A stretch of 64,000 nucleotides of DNA from Myxococcales bacterium (GCA_009692585.1 SHYX01000006.1:100354-164353), one strand, 5' to 3'; shown: positions 1 through 9,065, counted from the stretch's first letter. A program made the numbers and translations. The notes: generated from the sequence alone by a model not told the origin.

Positions 1-11
1 TAACCGCGCGC

Positions 12-659
12 CTACCACCACGCCGGCCTGGCCACCCAGACCGGCTCTCCCCACAGGAAACCAGGGTCGGCCGAAAGCGCGGTGAGCACGTCGGCGACGC
101 TCTGGTCGTCGGTCCAGGCGAAGGTGCGGGAGGTGGCGTCGGCGGCGTCGATGGCCACCGTCGCGCCCACCGACGTGGCGAGCGCGTCGATGTCGGCTTT
201 CGTGGTGCCCTCGACGAACTGCGCCTGGACCTTGCCCCCGAGGTGGTCCACGGCCTGGGTCATGGCTTCAAAACCCGCGTCCACGCCGTCATAGTGCAAG
301 ACGAAGAGCGCACCGTCCAGCCCCGAGAAGGTGCTGGACGGGAAGCTGCCGGTGCCATCTGGGGTGTTCTCGCAGTCGTCCCAGCTCAGGGTGGCCTTGA
401 GTTGCACGCCGTCGGGCAGCGCCACCCCAGCCCACCGACCGCCATCGGCCGGAGACAGCGGTACCGTCGCGATGAGGGAGCCATCCGCCGCGGCGGTGAG
501 CGCGGCCGACATCGTGCACGTCGACTTGAACGCACCGGCGTTGGCGCTGCCGGTGATCGCCAGCCACGGCGCGGCCAGCGGGGCGACGAAGGGCTCGCCG
601 GTGTCTGCGGCTTTTTCCTCGACAGGGCACGAGAGCAGGAAAAGCCCCACCAGGCTCAT
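12..659 (-). CDS. Lipoprotein, paralogue of the gene upstream
   Basis: I do not recognise a family. The protein (about 215 aa) starts MSLVGLFLLSC, a short hydrophobic leader ending in a lipobox-like Cys, so it is probably a lipoprotein. An Asp-Thr-Gly-rich stretch follows, as in the neighbouring lipoprotein. I chose the ATG at 657-659 because it gives the leader and overlaps the upstream stop as ATGA, which implies translational coupling; an in-frame start 13 codons earlier would bury the leader. Its C-terminus (GEPVWVARPAWW) matches the end of the upstream protein (GEPVWIKKPSWW), so the two look like a tandem duplication. Function unknown. Confidence 0.75.
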   Translation of the reverse strand: MSLVGLFLLSCPVEEKAADTGEPFVAPLAAPWLAITGSANAGAFKSTCTMSAALTAAADGSLIATVPLSPADGGRWAGVALPDGVQLKATLSWDDCENTPDGTGSFPSSTFSGLDGALFVLHYDGVDAGFEAMTQAVDHLGGKVQAQFVEGTTKADIDALATSVGATVAIDAADATSRTFAWTDDQSVADVLTALSADPGFLWGEPVWVARPAWW

Positions 660-1381
660 TTGGTGCACTTCGGCCACCAGGACGGCTTCTTGATCCACAC
701 CGGCTCACCCGCGACGTAGTCCTCGCCCGTCGCTTCGGTGAAGGCGCTGAGCACCTCACCGACGTTGAGCTCGGACCCCCAGGTCAGGTGGTAGCTGTTG
801 CCGTCGTCACTGGTCGTGGTGAGCTCGGCCGCGAGACCCAGGTCGGAGGCGAGCGCCTGCACGTTGCTCTCGGGGTAACTGTTGGCCACGATGACGTTGG
901 CCTCGCCGCCCAGGAAGTCCCCATCTTCGACCCCCTGTTTCAGCGCGTCGTACCCGATGTTGACGCCGGTGTACCACAGCGCGAAGATGAACCCCTCCTC
1001 GCCAGAGAACGCGCTCGACTCGTAGGTCTTGTCGTCCGCGGCGTTGCAGCCGGTCGCGGCGAACGACCCGGTGTACTGGGTGTTCCCGGACAACCGCGTG
1101 CCGGCCCAATCGCAACCCTTCGCCGCCAGTTCGATCGTGGCCACCGTCGATCCGTCGCTGTTGTTCTTCAGCGTGAGGTCCAGCTCGCAGGTGCTGTCGA
1201 CCGTGCGCGTCGCCGCGACCATGACCGCGTACGGATCGCCGTACACGATGTTGGGCGGCTTGACCGCAGTGTCGCCGGTGTCGGTGTCGCCCGAGGTGTC
1301 GACGCCGAGGTCGCCGCCTTTGGAATCGTCGCCGGTGCAGGCGGGGGGGAGGACGAAGAAGAGCGGGAGCAGGTGCTTCAT
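656..1381 (-). CDS. Lipoprotein with Asp/Thr-rich linker
   Basis: Predicted outer-surface lipoprotein of 241 aa. The leader MKHLLPLFFVLPPAC ends in a lipobox Cys, followed by a low-complexity linker rich in D, T and G (about residues 17-42) and a globular domain of unknown function. The domain contains scattered cysteines and ends GEPVWIKKPSWWPKC. The downstream paralogue begins inside its stop codon (ATGA), so the two are almost certainly co-translated. D/T-rich linkers of this kind recur in other lipoproteins of this window (52027-52977). No catalytic motif was seen. Confidence 0.8.
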   Translation of the reverse strand: MKHLLPLFFVLPPACTGDDSKGGDLGVDTSGDTDTGDTAVKPPNIVYGDPYAVMVAATRTVDSTCELDLTLKNNSDGSTVATIELAAKGCDWAGTRLSGNTQYTGSFAATGCNAADDKTYESSAFSGEEGFIFALWYTGVNIGYDALKQGVEDGDFLGGEANVIVANSYPESNVQALASDLGLAAELTTTSDDGNSYHLTWGSELNVGEVLSAFTEATGEDYVAGEPVWIKKPSWWPKCTK

Positions 1382-1405
1382 GGCGGCCGCAGTGTAGCCC
1401 GGAGC

Positions 1406-2554
1406 CTACACGATGTCGTCGAACACAAACCGGCTGGTGTCGAGCCCCTCGCCTTCCCTCCGGATGCGGATCGCTGCGATCTTCTCGCCATCGACGCGGG
1501 ACTTGTTTTCGTCGGCCTTGCCGAGCTGGCCGCAGGCCGCGGAGATGTCGCGACCCCTCGTCACTCGGACGCTGGCCTGGATGCCGTGGGTGACCAGGTG
1601 GTGCTGGAACTGGCGCACCAACGCGTCGGTGGGCCGGCGCAGGTCGCGGTCGGGGTTCTCGTTGTAGGGAATCAGGTTGACCTTGGCCTTCTGGCCGCGC
1701 ATCAGCTTCACCAGGCGCTGGGCGTCGGCCATGGAGTCGTTGACCCCCGCCATCATCACGTACTCGAAGGTGATGCGCTTGGTGGCCTTGAGCGGCAAGG
1801 TCCGACACGCCTCCATCAGCTCCTCCAACGAGTACTTCCGGGTGATCGGCATCACCGACCGGCGCTGGTCTTCGGTGGTCGCGTTGAGCGACACCGCGAT
1901 GTTGACGGGAAGGGCGGCGGCGAGACGCTTGAGCTGCGGAACGAGTCCCACGGTCGAGACGGTGAGCTTGCGGTGCCCGAAATTGAGCGCCTGCTCGTCC
2001 AGGTAGATTTCCAGGGCCGGGATCAGGTTGTCGAGGTTGTGGAGCGGCTCGCCCATGCCCATCATCACCACGTTGGTGATCCGGAACTGCTCGGCGAGGC
2101 GCTGGCGGACCTGCAACGGCTGGTTGCAGATCTCGCTGGGACGCAGGTGGCGCCGCAGTCCCAGGTCCCCGGTGAGGCAGAAGGTGCACGCCATGGCGCA
2201 GCCCACCTGCGAGCTGACGCACAGGGTGTTGCGCGCGTCGTCGGGGATGAGCACCGACTCGATCCGCTGGCCATCCTCGGTCTGCCACAAGAATTTGTGG
2301 GTGCCGTCGACCGACTTCTGGACCGCGATGACCTCGAGGAAGGCGATGTAGTAGCGCTCCGCCAAGAGCGACCGCACGACCCTGGCCACATTGGTCATCT
2401 GGTCGAAGCTGGACACACCCCGTTGCCACAACCACTTGTAGACCTGCAGCGCGCGGAAACGTTCGCTGCCGAGGCCGGTCAGCGCCGCTTCGATCTCGGG
2501 CAGGCTGAGGCTCTTCAGATCGATGAGGCCGTCGGCGCGGGTGAATACAGGCAT
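1406..2554 (-). CDS. rlmN: Dual-specificity 23S rRNA/tRNA adenine-C2 methyltransferase RlmN
   Basis: Radical-SAM enzyme that methylates C2 of A2503 in 23S rRNA and of A37 in some tRNAs, in the cytoplasm. The 382 aa length fits the family. The radical-SAM cluster motif CAMACTFC is at residues 119-126 (Cx3Cx2C). GMGEP and the SLNATTEDQR-like SAM-binding segment follow, and the methyl-carrying Cys lies in AACGQL near residue 341. I chose the ATG at 2552-2554 because it starts just before the conserved N-terminal LKSLSLPEIEAAL segment; the open frame extends about 50 codons upstream but that part is antisense to the divergent neighbour and unlike RlmN. Single gene, divergent from the thioesterase. 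Confidence 0.95.
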   Translation of the reverse strand: MPVFTRADGLIDLKSLSLPEIEAALTGLGSERFRALQVYKWLWQRGVSSFDQMTNVARVVRSLLAERYYIAFLEVIAVQKSVDGTHKFLWQTEDGQRIESVLIPDDARNTLCVSSQVGCAMACTFCLTGDLGLRRHLRPSEICNQPLQVRQRLAEQFRITNVVMMGMGEPLHNLDNLIPALEIYLDEQALNFGHRKLTVSTVGLVPQLKRLAAALPVNIAVSLNATTEDQRRSVMPITRKYSLEELMEACRTLPLKATKRITFEYVMMAGVNDSMADAQRLVKLMRGQKAKVNLIPYNENPDRDLRRPTDALVRQFQHHLVTHGIQASVRVTRGRDISAACGQLGKADENKSRVDGEKIAAIRIRREGEGLDTSRFVFDDIV

Positions 2555-2597
2555 CGGTGAAGGCGAGCTAACCCCCGCTCCCGGATAGGCCAGCGCC

Positions 2598-3029
2598 ATG
2601 GACCTCGCTGCACTCCTCGCTACCGTTCCCTTCGCCCATCGCGCCGAACTCGACATCGTCCACACCGAGCCGGGACAGGTGGTGGTGCGCATCGCCAACG
2701 ATCCCAAGAATCAGAACCACGTCGGCACCGTGCACGCGGCGGCGCTGGTGCTAGTGGGAGAGACGGCCGGTGCCCTGGTGATCCTGCAGGAGCCGCGTCT
2801 GGGGGGCTACCTGCTCCTGGCCAAGGGCCTGGCGATCCGCTACCGCAAGCCGGGCACCGGGGGGTGCAGCGCGTCGGCGCGGATCACCGAGGAGCAGGTC
2901 CTGGCCGCGATCGCCGGGGTGGAGGCCCTCGGCAAGGTGGACGTGCCGCTGACCGTGGATATCCGCGGCGACGCGGGGGAGGTGGTCGCCGAGATGAGCG
3001 TGGACTACCACTTGCGCAGGCGGAGCTGA
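2598..3029 (+). CDS. Hotdog-fold thioesterase-like protein (DUF4442/PaaI type)
   Basis: 143 aa, the usual size of a single hotdog domain. The NQNHVGTVHAAALVLVGETAGA segment resembles the substrate-binding helix of PaaI/DUF4442 acyl-CoA thioesterase-like proteins, where an N-H-x-x-G-T-x-H stretch precedes the central helix. It is probably cytosolic, with an unknown acyl-CoA substrate. The gene starts at the ATG at 2598, 43 bp from the divergent rlmN start. The intergenic stretch carries a GCTAACCCCCG element of a type seen before other genes here. The family assignment comes from motif pattern; the catalytic role is inferred. Confidence 0.8.
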   Translation: MDLAALLATVPFAHRAELDIVHTEPGQVVVRIANDPKNQNHVGTVHAAALVLVGETAGALVILQEPRLGGYLLLAKGLAIRYRKPGTGGCSASARITEEQVLAAIAGVEALGKVDVPLTVDIRGDAGEVVAEMSVDYHLRRRS

Positions 3030-3038
3030 GCTCGCACT

Positions 3039-4790
3039 CTACCCGCCCCCGCGCCCCAACAGCACCCGGGCATGCTCGACCGCCCGCGCGGTGCTGGTCT
3101 GTTTGACGGCCTCCTCCCGAAAGAGGTGCGCCGCGCCGATCGAACGCACCAGGCCGGTGACGGAGAACACGCGGAAGAGGTCGTCGCGGACCCCACAGAT
3201 CAGGACTTCGACCCCCCTGGCCTGCACCCGGCGCACGAAGGCATCGAGCATGTGGGTGCCGACGGCATCAGGGCTACGTGCACGTTTGACACGGAGAATC
3301 AGGACGCGGGTGTGGGTGTCCAGCCGAGCTTCGATGACGTCCAGGTGCTCCTCCAGCTTCGGCCCGGCCCCGAAGAACATCTCCCCTTCCAGGCCGTAGA
3401 TGAGCAACTCCGGATCAGGAGTGTCCCCGGGCAGCCGCTCGCGAACCCAGCCCGACTCCCCGACCACGAACTCCGACAACAGCATCCGACCGGCCCGGGG
3501 CACCGCGAGCAGGAAGCTCAGGACCACGCCGATGAGGATGCAGAACTCGATCGAGACGAAGACCGCCGACAGCGCTGTCACCCCGATGATGACGGCGTCG
3601 AAGCGGGTGGCCCGGATGCTGTAGAGCAGCGCGGCCTTGTCCACCATGCGCCACGCGGTGACGATGAGGATCCCCGCCAGCGCCGCGCGAGGGATGAACC
3701 GGGCGTAGGGCGCGAACAGCACCATGATCAGCGCCACCGCCGCCGCCGACCACACCCCCGACCACTGCGTCCGCGCGCCCGCCTGCTGGTTGATAGCCGA
3801 CCGGGTCAACGAGCCGCTCCCCGGAATCGCGCGAAAAACGCTCCCGGCCAGGTTGGCCAGCGCCTCCGAGAGACACTGCTGGTTGAGGTCCAGCCGCTGC
3901 CCGGTGTGGGCCGCGATGCCTTTGGCCATGGCCAGCGCTTCGAGCAACCCGAGGATCGCGATGGCGACGGCGCTGGTCGAGAGCATGCGCGCGCGCTCCA
4001 GGTCCCACTCTGGGAGCGCGAAGCTCGGCAGGGCCGCCGGCACGGCCCCGATCACCCGGACGCCGCCCGCCTCCAGATCAAGCCCCGCGGTGAGCACCGC
4101 CGCCAGCACCACGACGGCGAGCAGCTCGGGAAAGAGCGGCGCCTTGAGCCTGACCTTGAGCCAGCGCAGCGCGATCACCAAGGCGATCGAGCCCAGCCCG
4201 ACCGCGAGCGTGGCGCCGTGTACCGCACCGCCGGTGGTGAGCGTCGACCACCACCGCACCAGGAAGTGGTCGCCCCCGCCGCCCATCGCCGACAGGCCGA
4301 GGAGGTTCTTCGTCTGGTCGAGCACCAACAGGGTGCCGGCGCCGACGGTGAACCCGAGCACCACCGAGTGGCTGATGTAGCGGGTGAGGTCACCGAGCCG
4401 CAACAGGGTGATGCCCAACTGGACCAGCCCGATCAACAGCCCCAGCAACACCACCGCAGCCAGCTTGTCCTCGACCGCGAACATCGCGGTGGCGCTGAGC
4501 ACCGCGATGCTGGTGGCGTTGGTGGGCCCGTTGATGAGCTGTCGGCTGGAGTCGAAGATCGCCCCCACCGCGGTGATGACGATGGCCGCGTAGAGCCCGT
4601 GGACCGGGTCCACCCCGGCGGCCAGCCCGTAGGCCATGGCCTGGGGCACCGCCACGGCCGCCACCGAGAGCCCGGCCACGAAGTCGTAACGCAGGTCGGC
4701 GGCGGAGTACCGTCGCAACGCATCCAACGCGGGTACGAAGCGCCACAGGCCAGTCGGCACCGGGACCGGGACGGTGGCAGCATGGGCCAT
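3039..4790 (-). CDS. SulP-family anion transporter with STAS domain
   Basis: 583 aa inner-membrane protein of the SulP/SLC26 family (sulfate, bicarbonate or dicarboxylate uptake; the substrate cannot be read from the sequence). Residues about 20-440 hold many hydrophobic segments. The family signature is near residues 45-75 (VPQAMAYGLAAGVDPVHGLY), followed by NGPTNATSIAV and IPGSGSLTRSAINQQAGART. A cytoplasmic STAS domain occupies about residues 455-565. It is convergent with the thioesterase (9 bp gap) and divergent from fhs (25 bp between starts). No carbonic anhydrase or sulfate-assimilation gene lies next to it, so I leave it without a symbol. Confidence 0.92.
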   Translation of the reverse strand: MAHAATVPVPVPTGLWRFVPALDALRRYSAADLRYDFVAGLSVAAVAVPQAMAYGLAAGVDPVHGLYAAIVITAVGAIFDSSRQLINGPTNATSIAVLSATAMFAVEDKLAAVVLLGLLIGLVQLGITLLRLGDLTRYISHSVVLGFTVGAGTLLVLDQTKNLLGLSAMGGGGDHFLVRWWSTLTTGGAVHGATLAVGLGSIALVIALRWLKVRLKAPLFPELLAVVVLAAVLTAGLDLEAGGVRVIGAVPAALPSFALPEWDLERARMLSTSAVAIAILGLLEALAMAKGIAAHTGQRLDLNQQCLSEALANLAGSVFRAIPGSGSLTRSAINQQAGARTQWSGVWSAAAVALIMVLFAPYARFIPRAALAGILIVTAWRMVDKAALLYSIRATRFDAVIIGVTALSAVFVSIEFCILIGVVLSFLLAVPRAGRMLLSEFVVGESGWVRERLPGDTPDPELLIYGLEGEMFFGAGPKLEEHLDVIEARLDTHTRVLILRVKRARSPDAVGTHMLDAFVRRVQARGVEVLICGVRDDLFRVFSVTGLVRSIGAAHLFREEAVKQTSTARAVEHARVLLGRGGG

Positions 4791-4815
4791 GGCGGGCTGT
4801 TAACCGCGCCGCACC

Positions 4816-6426
4816 ATGCGCAGAATCGAAGACGTCGCCGATGCGATCGGCCTTCCCGCCGACGCCGTCCTTCCCTGGGGACCGCAGAAGGCCAAGATTC
4901 GGCTGGAGGCGACACGGCCCGCTGTCGGCCGCCTGATCCTGGTCAGCGCCATGAACCCGACCCCCGGTGGCGAGGGCAAGACGACGATGTCGATCTCGCT
5001 GGCGATGGGGCTCTGCAAGCGCGGCCGCAACGCGATCGTAGCCCTGCGCGAGCCCTCGCTGGGGCCGATCTTCGGCATGAAGGGCGGGGGCACCGGGGGC
5101 GGTCGCGCCACCGTCGAGCCCGCCGACGACATCAACCTCCACTTCACCGGCGACATCCACGCCATCACCACCGCCCACAACCTGCTCGCGGCGATGGTGG
5201 ACAACGCGCTGTACTTCCGCGAGGGCCCCGATCCGCGCAAGGTGCGCTGGCGCCGGGCCATGGACATGAACGATCGTTCGCTCCGACGAACGCTCGTCGG
5301 CCTGGACGGCGCGATCCGGGAGACGGGCTTCGATATCACCGCCGCCAGCGAAGTCATGGCGATTCACGGTCTCTTCTCCGACGCGGCCGACCTCGAGGCG
5401 CGCCTGGGCCGCATCATCGTCGGCGACGCGCGGGACGGCACGCCGGTGCGTGCGGCCGACCTGGGCGCGGCGGGTGCGATGACCGCGCTCCTCCGGGATG
5501 CGATGATGCCCAACCTCGTGCAGACGGCCGAAGGCACGCCGGCGCTGGTGCACGGGGGCCCGTTTGCGAACATCGCCCACGGGTGCAGCAGCCTCGTCCA
5601 GACCCGCCTCGCGCTCGGCTACGCCCAGGACGTCGTGACCGAGGCCGGCTTCGGCTTCGACCTCGGGGGCGAGAAGTTCTTCGACATCAAGTGTCGGGCG
5701 GCCGGGCTTTGGCCGAGCGCGGTGGTGCTCGTCGCGACCGCCCGCGCGCTGAAGTATCACGGCGGCGCTGATGGGAAGGCGCTTTCTGCGCCCGACGACC
5801 AAGCGCTGGAGCGTGGGTTCGGCAACCTCGACCGGCACCTGGACAGCATCGCCTCGTTCGGTGTCCCCGCAATCGTGGTGGTCAACCGCTTCCCCGACGA
5901 CCGGGACGGCGAACTTTCCCGCATCCGCCGGCACTGCGAGGCGCGTGGGGTACCGGTGGCGGTGTGCGACGCCTTCGCACGCGGTGGCGACGGTGCGTTG
6001 GAGCTGGCCGACGTGCTCCTTGGCACCCCGCCGGGAAACGCGACCCCGGCGTTCACCTACCCCATGGACGCCAGCTACCCGGCGAAGCTCACCTCGATCG
6101 CGACGCGCTTCTACGGCGCGCGCGAGGTGATCCTGTCCCCGGAAGCGAAGGTGGACCTGGCCGGTATCGAGACGATCGCCGGGAGCGGCCTGCCGGTGTG
6201 CGTGGCCAAGACGCCACTTTCGCTGACGGACGATCCGTTGCTTCGCGGCAGCCCTCGCGACTTTCCGATCACGGTGCGCAGGCTGCGCCTGGCCGCGGGC
6301 GCGGGGTTCGTCGTGGCCCTGACCGGGGAGATCATGACCATGCCCGGCCTGCCCCGCACCCCGAGCGCCGCGAGGGTGCGGCTGGAGCCCGACGGGAAGA
6401 TCCGCGGGTTGATGCAAGGGGACTGA
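4816..6426 (+). CDS. fhs: Formate--tetrahydrofolate ligase
   Basis: ATP-dependent enzyme that converts formate and tetrahydrofolate to 10-formyl-THF in cytosolic one-carbon metabolism. At 536 aa it is slightly shorter than the typical ~555 aa. The nucleotide-binding loop PGGEGKTT lies near residues 50-57, followed by REPSLGPIFGMKGGGTGGG and the INLHFTGDIHAI segment, both strongly conserved in Fhs. The central GFGFDLGGEKFFDIKCR block and the C-terminal EIMTMPGLPRTPSA block are also present. The start ATG lies 10 nt after a GTTAACCGCG element (4799-4808) with no evident Shine-Dalgarno, so the message may be nearly leaderless. queG follows within 10 bp. Confidence 0.96.
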   Translation: MRRIEDVADAIGLPADAVLPWGPQKAKIRLEATRPAVGRLILVSAMNPTPGGEGKTTMSISLAMGLCKRGRNAIVALREPSLGPIFGMKGGGTGGGRATVEPADDINLHFTGDIHAITTAHNLLAAMVDNALYFREGPDPRKVRWRRAMDMNDRSLRRTLVGLDGAIRETGFDITAASEVMAIHGLFSDAADLEARLGRIIVGDARDGTPVRAADLGAAGAMTALLRDAMMPNLVQTAEGTPALVHGGPFANIAHGCSSLVQTRLALGYAQDVVTEAGFGFDLGGEKFFDIKCRAAGLWPSAVVLVATARALKYHGGADGKALSAPDDQALERGFGNLDRHLDSIASFGVPAIVVVNRFPDDRDGELSRIRRHCEARGVPVAVCDAFARGGDGALELADVLLGTPPGNATPAFTYPMDASYPAKLTSIATRFYGAREVILSPEAKVDLAGIETIAGSGLPVCVAKTPLSLTDDPLLRGSPRDFPITVRRLRLAAGAGFVVALTGEIMTMPGLPRTPSAARVRLEPDGKIRGLMQGD

Positions 6427-6435
6427 GGAGCGTTG

Positions 6436-7440
6436 GTGGAGCTCAAGCGTTTTCTGCAGGCCGAAGCCGCGCGCCTCGGGTTCCTGAGCGCGCGCGTCGC
6501 CAGCACCACGCCGGCGCTGCCGATGGGTCATTACGACGCCTTCGTGGCGGACGGGTGGGCGGGTGAGATGGATTGGCTCACCACGGGTCGCGACGCTCGC
6601 GCCCAGATCGACACGCTCCTTCCGGGAGCCCGCTCGGTGCTGGTCCTGGCGTTCGACTACACGCGGGCCTTGCCGCCCGACCCCGGAGGGCTCACCGGTC
6701 GCGTCGCCAGCTACGCCTGGGGTCGCGACTACCACAACTTCGTGCTCCGTCGGGTGCGCAAGCTCCAGGGGGCGCTGCGGACGCACGCTCCGGGAGTGGG
6801 CTCCTACTCGTCGGTGGACAGCCGGCCGGTCTTCGAGCGCGCCTGGGCGGCACGTGCCGGGGTCGGTTTTGTCGGCCGCAACGCCTGCCAGATACTCCCG
6901 GGGGAGTCCAGCCGCTTCTTCCTCGCGACGCTCGCGCTCACCGCCGAGCTGGAGCCGGACGCCCCCCTGGACGACCACTGCGGCCGCTGCCGGCGCTGCG
7001 TGGACGCCTGCCCCACCGGTGCCATCCTGCCAAATGGAGGTCTCGTCGCGACCCGATGCATCTCCTACCTCACCATCGAGGCAGATGCACCCTGTCCGGA
7101 AGCGCTGCGCCCGCTGCTGGGGCGCTGGGTGTTTGGGTGCGACGACTGCCAGGACGTCTGCCCCCACCAGCGCGAGCGCGACGACGTCGGCGAGCTGCCG
7201 ACCAACGTATGGCTCGCCCTTCCCGAGCTGGTCCAACAATCCGACGAGCACCAACGCGCCCGCTTCCTGGGCTCACCCCTGCGTCGCGCCGCCGGCCGGC
7301 GTCTCCGACGCAACGCGGCCTACGTCCTGGGCAACCTCGGCGACCGCGGCGCGATCCCGGCGCTGGAGGTCGCCGCGCGGGAGGGGGGGGTCGTCGGCGA
7401 CGCCGCCGAGTGGGCCATGGCGCGAATCCGCGGGGGTTGA
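6436..7440 (+). CDS. queG: Epoxyqueuosine reductase
   Basis: Cobalamin- and 4Fe-4S-dependent enzyme that performs the last step of queuosine synthesis in tRNA. Two ferredoxin-type clusters are visible: CGRCRRCVDACP at about residues 182-193 and CDDCQDVCPHQR at about 235-246. The GFVGRNA segment and a C-terminal HEAT-like tail (RRNAAYVLGNLGD near the end) are typical of QueG. I chose GTG at 6436 because GAGGAG at 6425-6430 gives good spacing; a TTG at 6433 is the alternative. It follows fhs closely, and its stop overlaps the TTG start of the rhomboid gene. Confidence 0.95.
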   Translation: MELKRFLQAEAARLGFLSARVASTTPALPMGHYDAFVADGWAGEMDWLTTGRDARAQIDTLLPGARSVLVLAFDYTRALPPDPGGLTGRVASYAWGRDYHNFVLRRVRKLQGALRTHAPGVGSYSSVDSRPVFERAWAARAGVGFVGRNACQILPGESSRFFLATLALTAELEPDAPLDDHCGRCRRCVDACPTGAILPNGGLVATRCISYLTIEADAPCPEALRPLLGRWVFGCDDCQDVCPHQRERDDVGELPTNVWLALPELVQQSDEHQRARFLGSPLRRAAGRRLRRNAAYVLGNLGDRGAIPALEVAAREGGVVGDAAEWAMARIRGG

Positions 7441-9065
7441 CGCTCCGGGACGGCCGAGGCCGGTTACGCCGCGACGTGCTCCTGCGGGTCCAACGTGCCG
7501 ACGGCGAGCGGCGCATCACCGTCGACGAGCTGGAGGAGGGCATCGTCACCGGCGATGTGCTCGCAGAGATGCCCCTGCAGGTGGACGGTCGGTGGCGGCG
7601 GGCGGCCGAGTGGCCGGCGTGGGACGCGCTGGTCTCCTCGTCACGCGCCGGGCTCTTCCGCATCTGGAGGCGGGCAGCCGTGCCGTGGGTGACGGCCTGC
7701 ACGCTCGGCCTGCTCGTTCACGTCCACGTGGTGAGTCTGGCCCTCAGCCGGCACGGCATCATCTGGCCTCTGGAGGCCCTGACGCGGGAGTCGAGCGGGC
7801 TCCTGGAGCGTGGCGAATGGTGGCGGTTGCTCACCTACGGGCTGCTCCACAGCAACGTCGGTCACCTCCTCAGCAATGGAGCCGGACTCCTGCTGGCCGG
7901 GTTGGGCCTGGAGCGGCTGGTGGGTCCTCGCGCCACGTTGTTGATCCTCGTGGTCTCGACCGGGCTGGGGGGAGCGGCCAGCGGCATCCTGCTCACGGAC
8001 GTGCCCAGCATAGGCATCTCGGGCGGGGTCTTCGGGATGCTCGGCGCCAGCGTGGTCCTGGGGCTGCGGTACCGAGACTCGATCCCGCCCGGTTCGCGAG
8101 CGGTGTTCGGAGGCACGACGTTTCCCTTCGTCGTCTACGCACTCTACACGGGCACCCAGTCGCAAGGCGTGGACAATTGGTGCCACCTGGGCGGGTTCGT
8201 CGGCGGCATCGCCACGGGCGCCCTGCTACGCGCGGACATCCCGCACTGGCGACGATGGAATCTCGGGGTGGGGTCGGCGCTCGGTGTCTTTCTGGCCGCG
8301 CTCCTGTCGGTTCCCGTGGCCATCGGCCCCGCGCTGTTGCCGTGGACGCCCTGGGAGGCCGACGGCGCCACGACGCTCCGGCCGTCGTGGTGGAGCGTGC
8401 AGGTCGGCCGTAGCGGCCTGTCCGGCTACGGAAACCCCGATCGATCGACGACGGTGGCCCTCGACACCGAGCGCCGCGCCTTCCTGGCGACGTCCGACGC
8501 GCTCTTCCAGGAAGAATTGGCCGAGCTCCAGCACCTCGATCCCCAGGCCATCATGACGGCCGTGAGCCCAGACGAGGTCCGGTACCACTACACCGTGGAC
8601 GGTACCGATCGGGAGCTGCTGCTCCGGGTGTTCCTGCGGGGGCTGTACGTCACCTCCGCGGGGGTCGACGCGACCGCCGGCGCGCCGCTCGGCCCGCTCT
8701 TGCGGCAACGGGTCGTCGACGGGCTGGTCCTCACGGTCCCGAAGGACCTGGAGGACGACCTGGCGGGGGAGCACTCACGATGGTGGAAGGCGCAGCTCCA
8801 GGCCGCCGTGGCGCGCGCGGCCCTGGGACAGGTGGAACAGGCACGGCCGGGGTTCGCCGCCGCCCGCGCCGCCGGGAACGCCCGTGAGGTCGCGCTCGCG
8901 GAGCTGCGCGTGCTGGCCGCGCTTCGCCATCCCGACGCCGAGCCCGCCATGATCCGCGCGCTCGCCGAATGGCCCGGGGACTCGACCGTCGCGCGCGCCG
9001 CCGCATCGGCCCGCGCCGAGTTGGGCCTGCCTACGCCTTTGCCGCCGGAGCCGCCAGCGCGTTGA
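7437..9065 (+). CDS. Rhomboid-family intramembrane serine protease with extra N- and C-terminal domains
   Basis: Integral membrane protease that would cleave membrane substrates. The core (about residues 85-280) has RLLTYGLLHSNVGHLLSN, the catalytic Ser in GISGGVFG (about residue 195) and the catalytic His in CHLGGFVGG (about residue 250), so the dyad is intact. Before the core is a small soluble domain of about 70 aa (VLLRVQRADGERRITVDELEEG) resembling GYF-like modules. After it is about 260 aa of soluble, helix-rich, TPR-like sequence. The TTG start overlaps the queG stop (TTGA); GTG at 7476 is the alternative. Its 3' end overlaps the convergent response regulator by 35 bp. Confidence 0.87.
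   Translation: MTLRDGRGRLRRDVLLRVQRADGERRITVDELEEGIVTGDVLAEMPLQVDGRWRRAAEWPAWDALVSSSRAGLFRIWRRAAVPWVTACTLGLLVHVHVVSLALSRHGIIWPLEALTRESSGLLERGEWWRLLTYGLLHSNVGHLLSNGAGLLLAGLGLERLVGPRATLLILVVSTGLGGAASGILLTDVPSIGISGGVFGMLGASVVLGLRYRDSIPPGSRAVFGGTTFPFVVYALYTGTQSQGVDNWCHLGGFVGGIATGALLRADIPHWRRWNLGVGSALGVFLAALLSVPVAIGPALLPWTPWEADGATTLRPSWWSVQVGRSGLSGYGNPDRSTTVALDTERRAFLATSDALFQEELAELQHLDPQAIMTAVSPDEVRYHYTVDGTDRELLLRVFLRGLYVTSAGVDATAGAPLGPLLRQRVVDGLVLTVPKDLEDDLAGEHSRWWKAQLQAAVARAALGQVEQARPGFAAARAAGNAREVALAELRVLAALRHPDAEPAMIRALAEWPGDSTVARAAASARAELGLPTPLPPEPPAR

Noticed and set aside
788..2560. Long open frame on the plus strand opposite the lipoprotein and rlmN genes
   Set aside because: It is antisense to two well-supported genes, its Arg/Gly/Val-rich product matches no family, and such frames are expected in 70% GC DNA.
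3072..5771. 899-codon open frame opposite the SulP gene running into fhs
   Set aside because: It spans the complement of one gene and a shifted frame of another. The composition is Arg/Pro/His-rich with no domain.
4390..7254. 954-codon minus-strand frame opposite fhs and queG
   Set aside because: Antisense shadow of two strongly conserved genes; no motif was seen.
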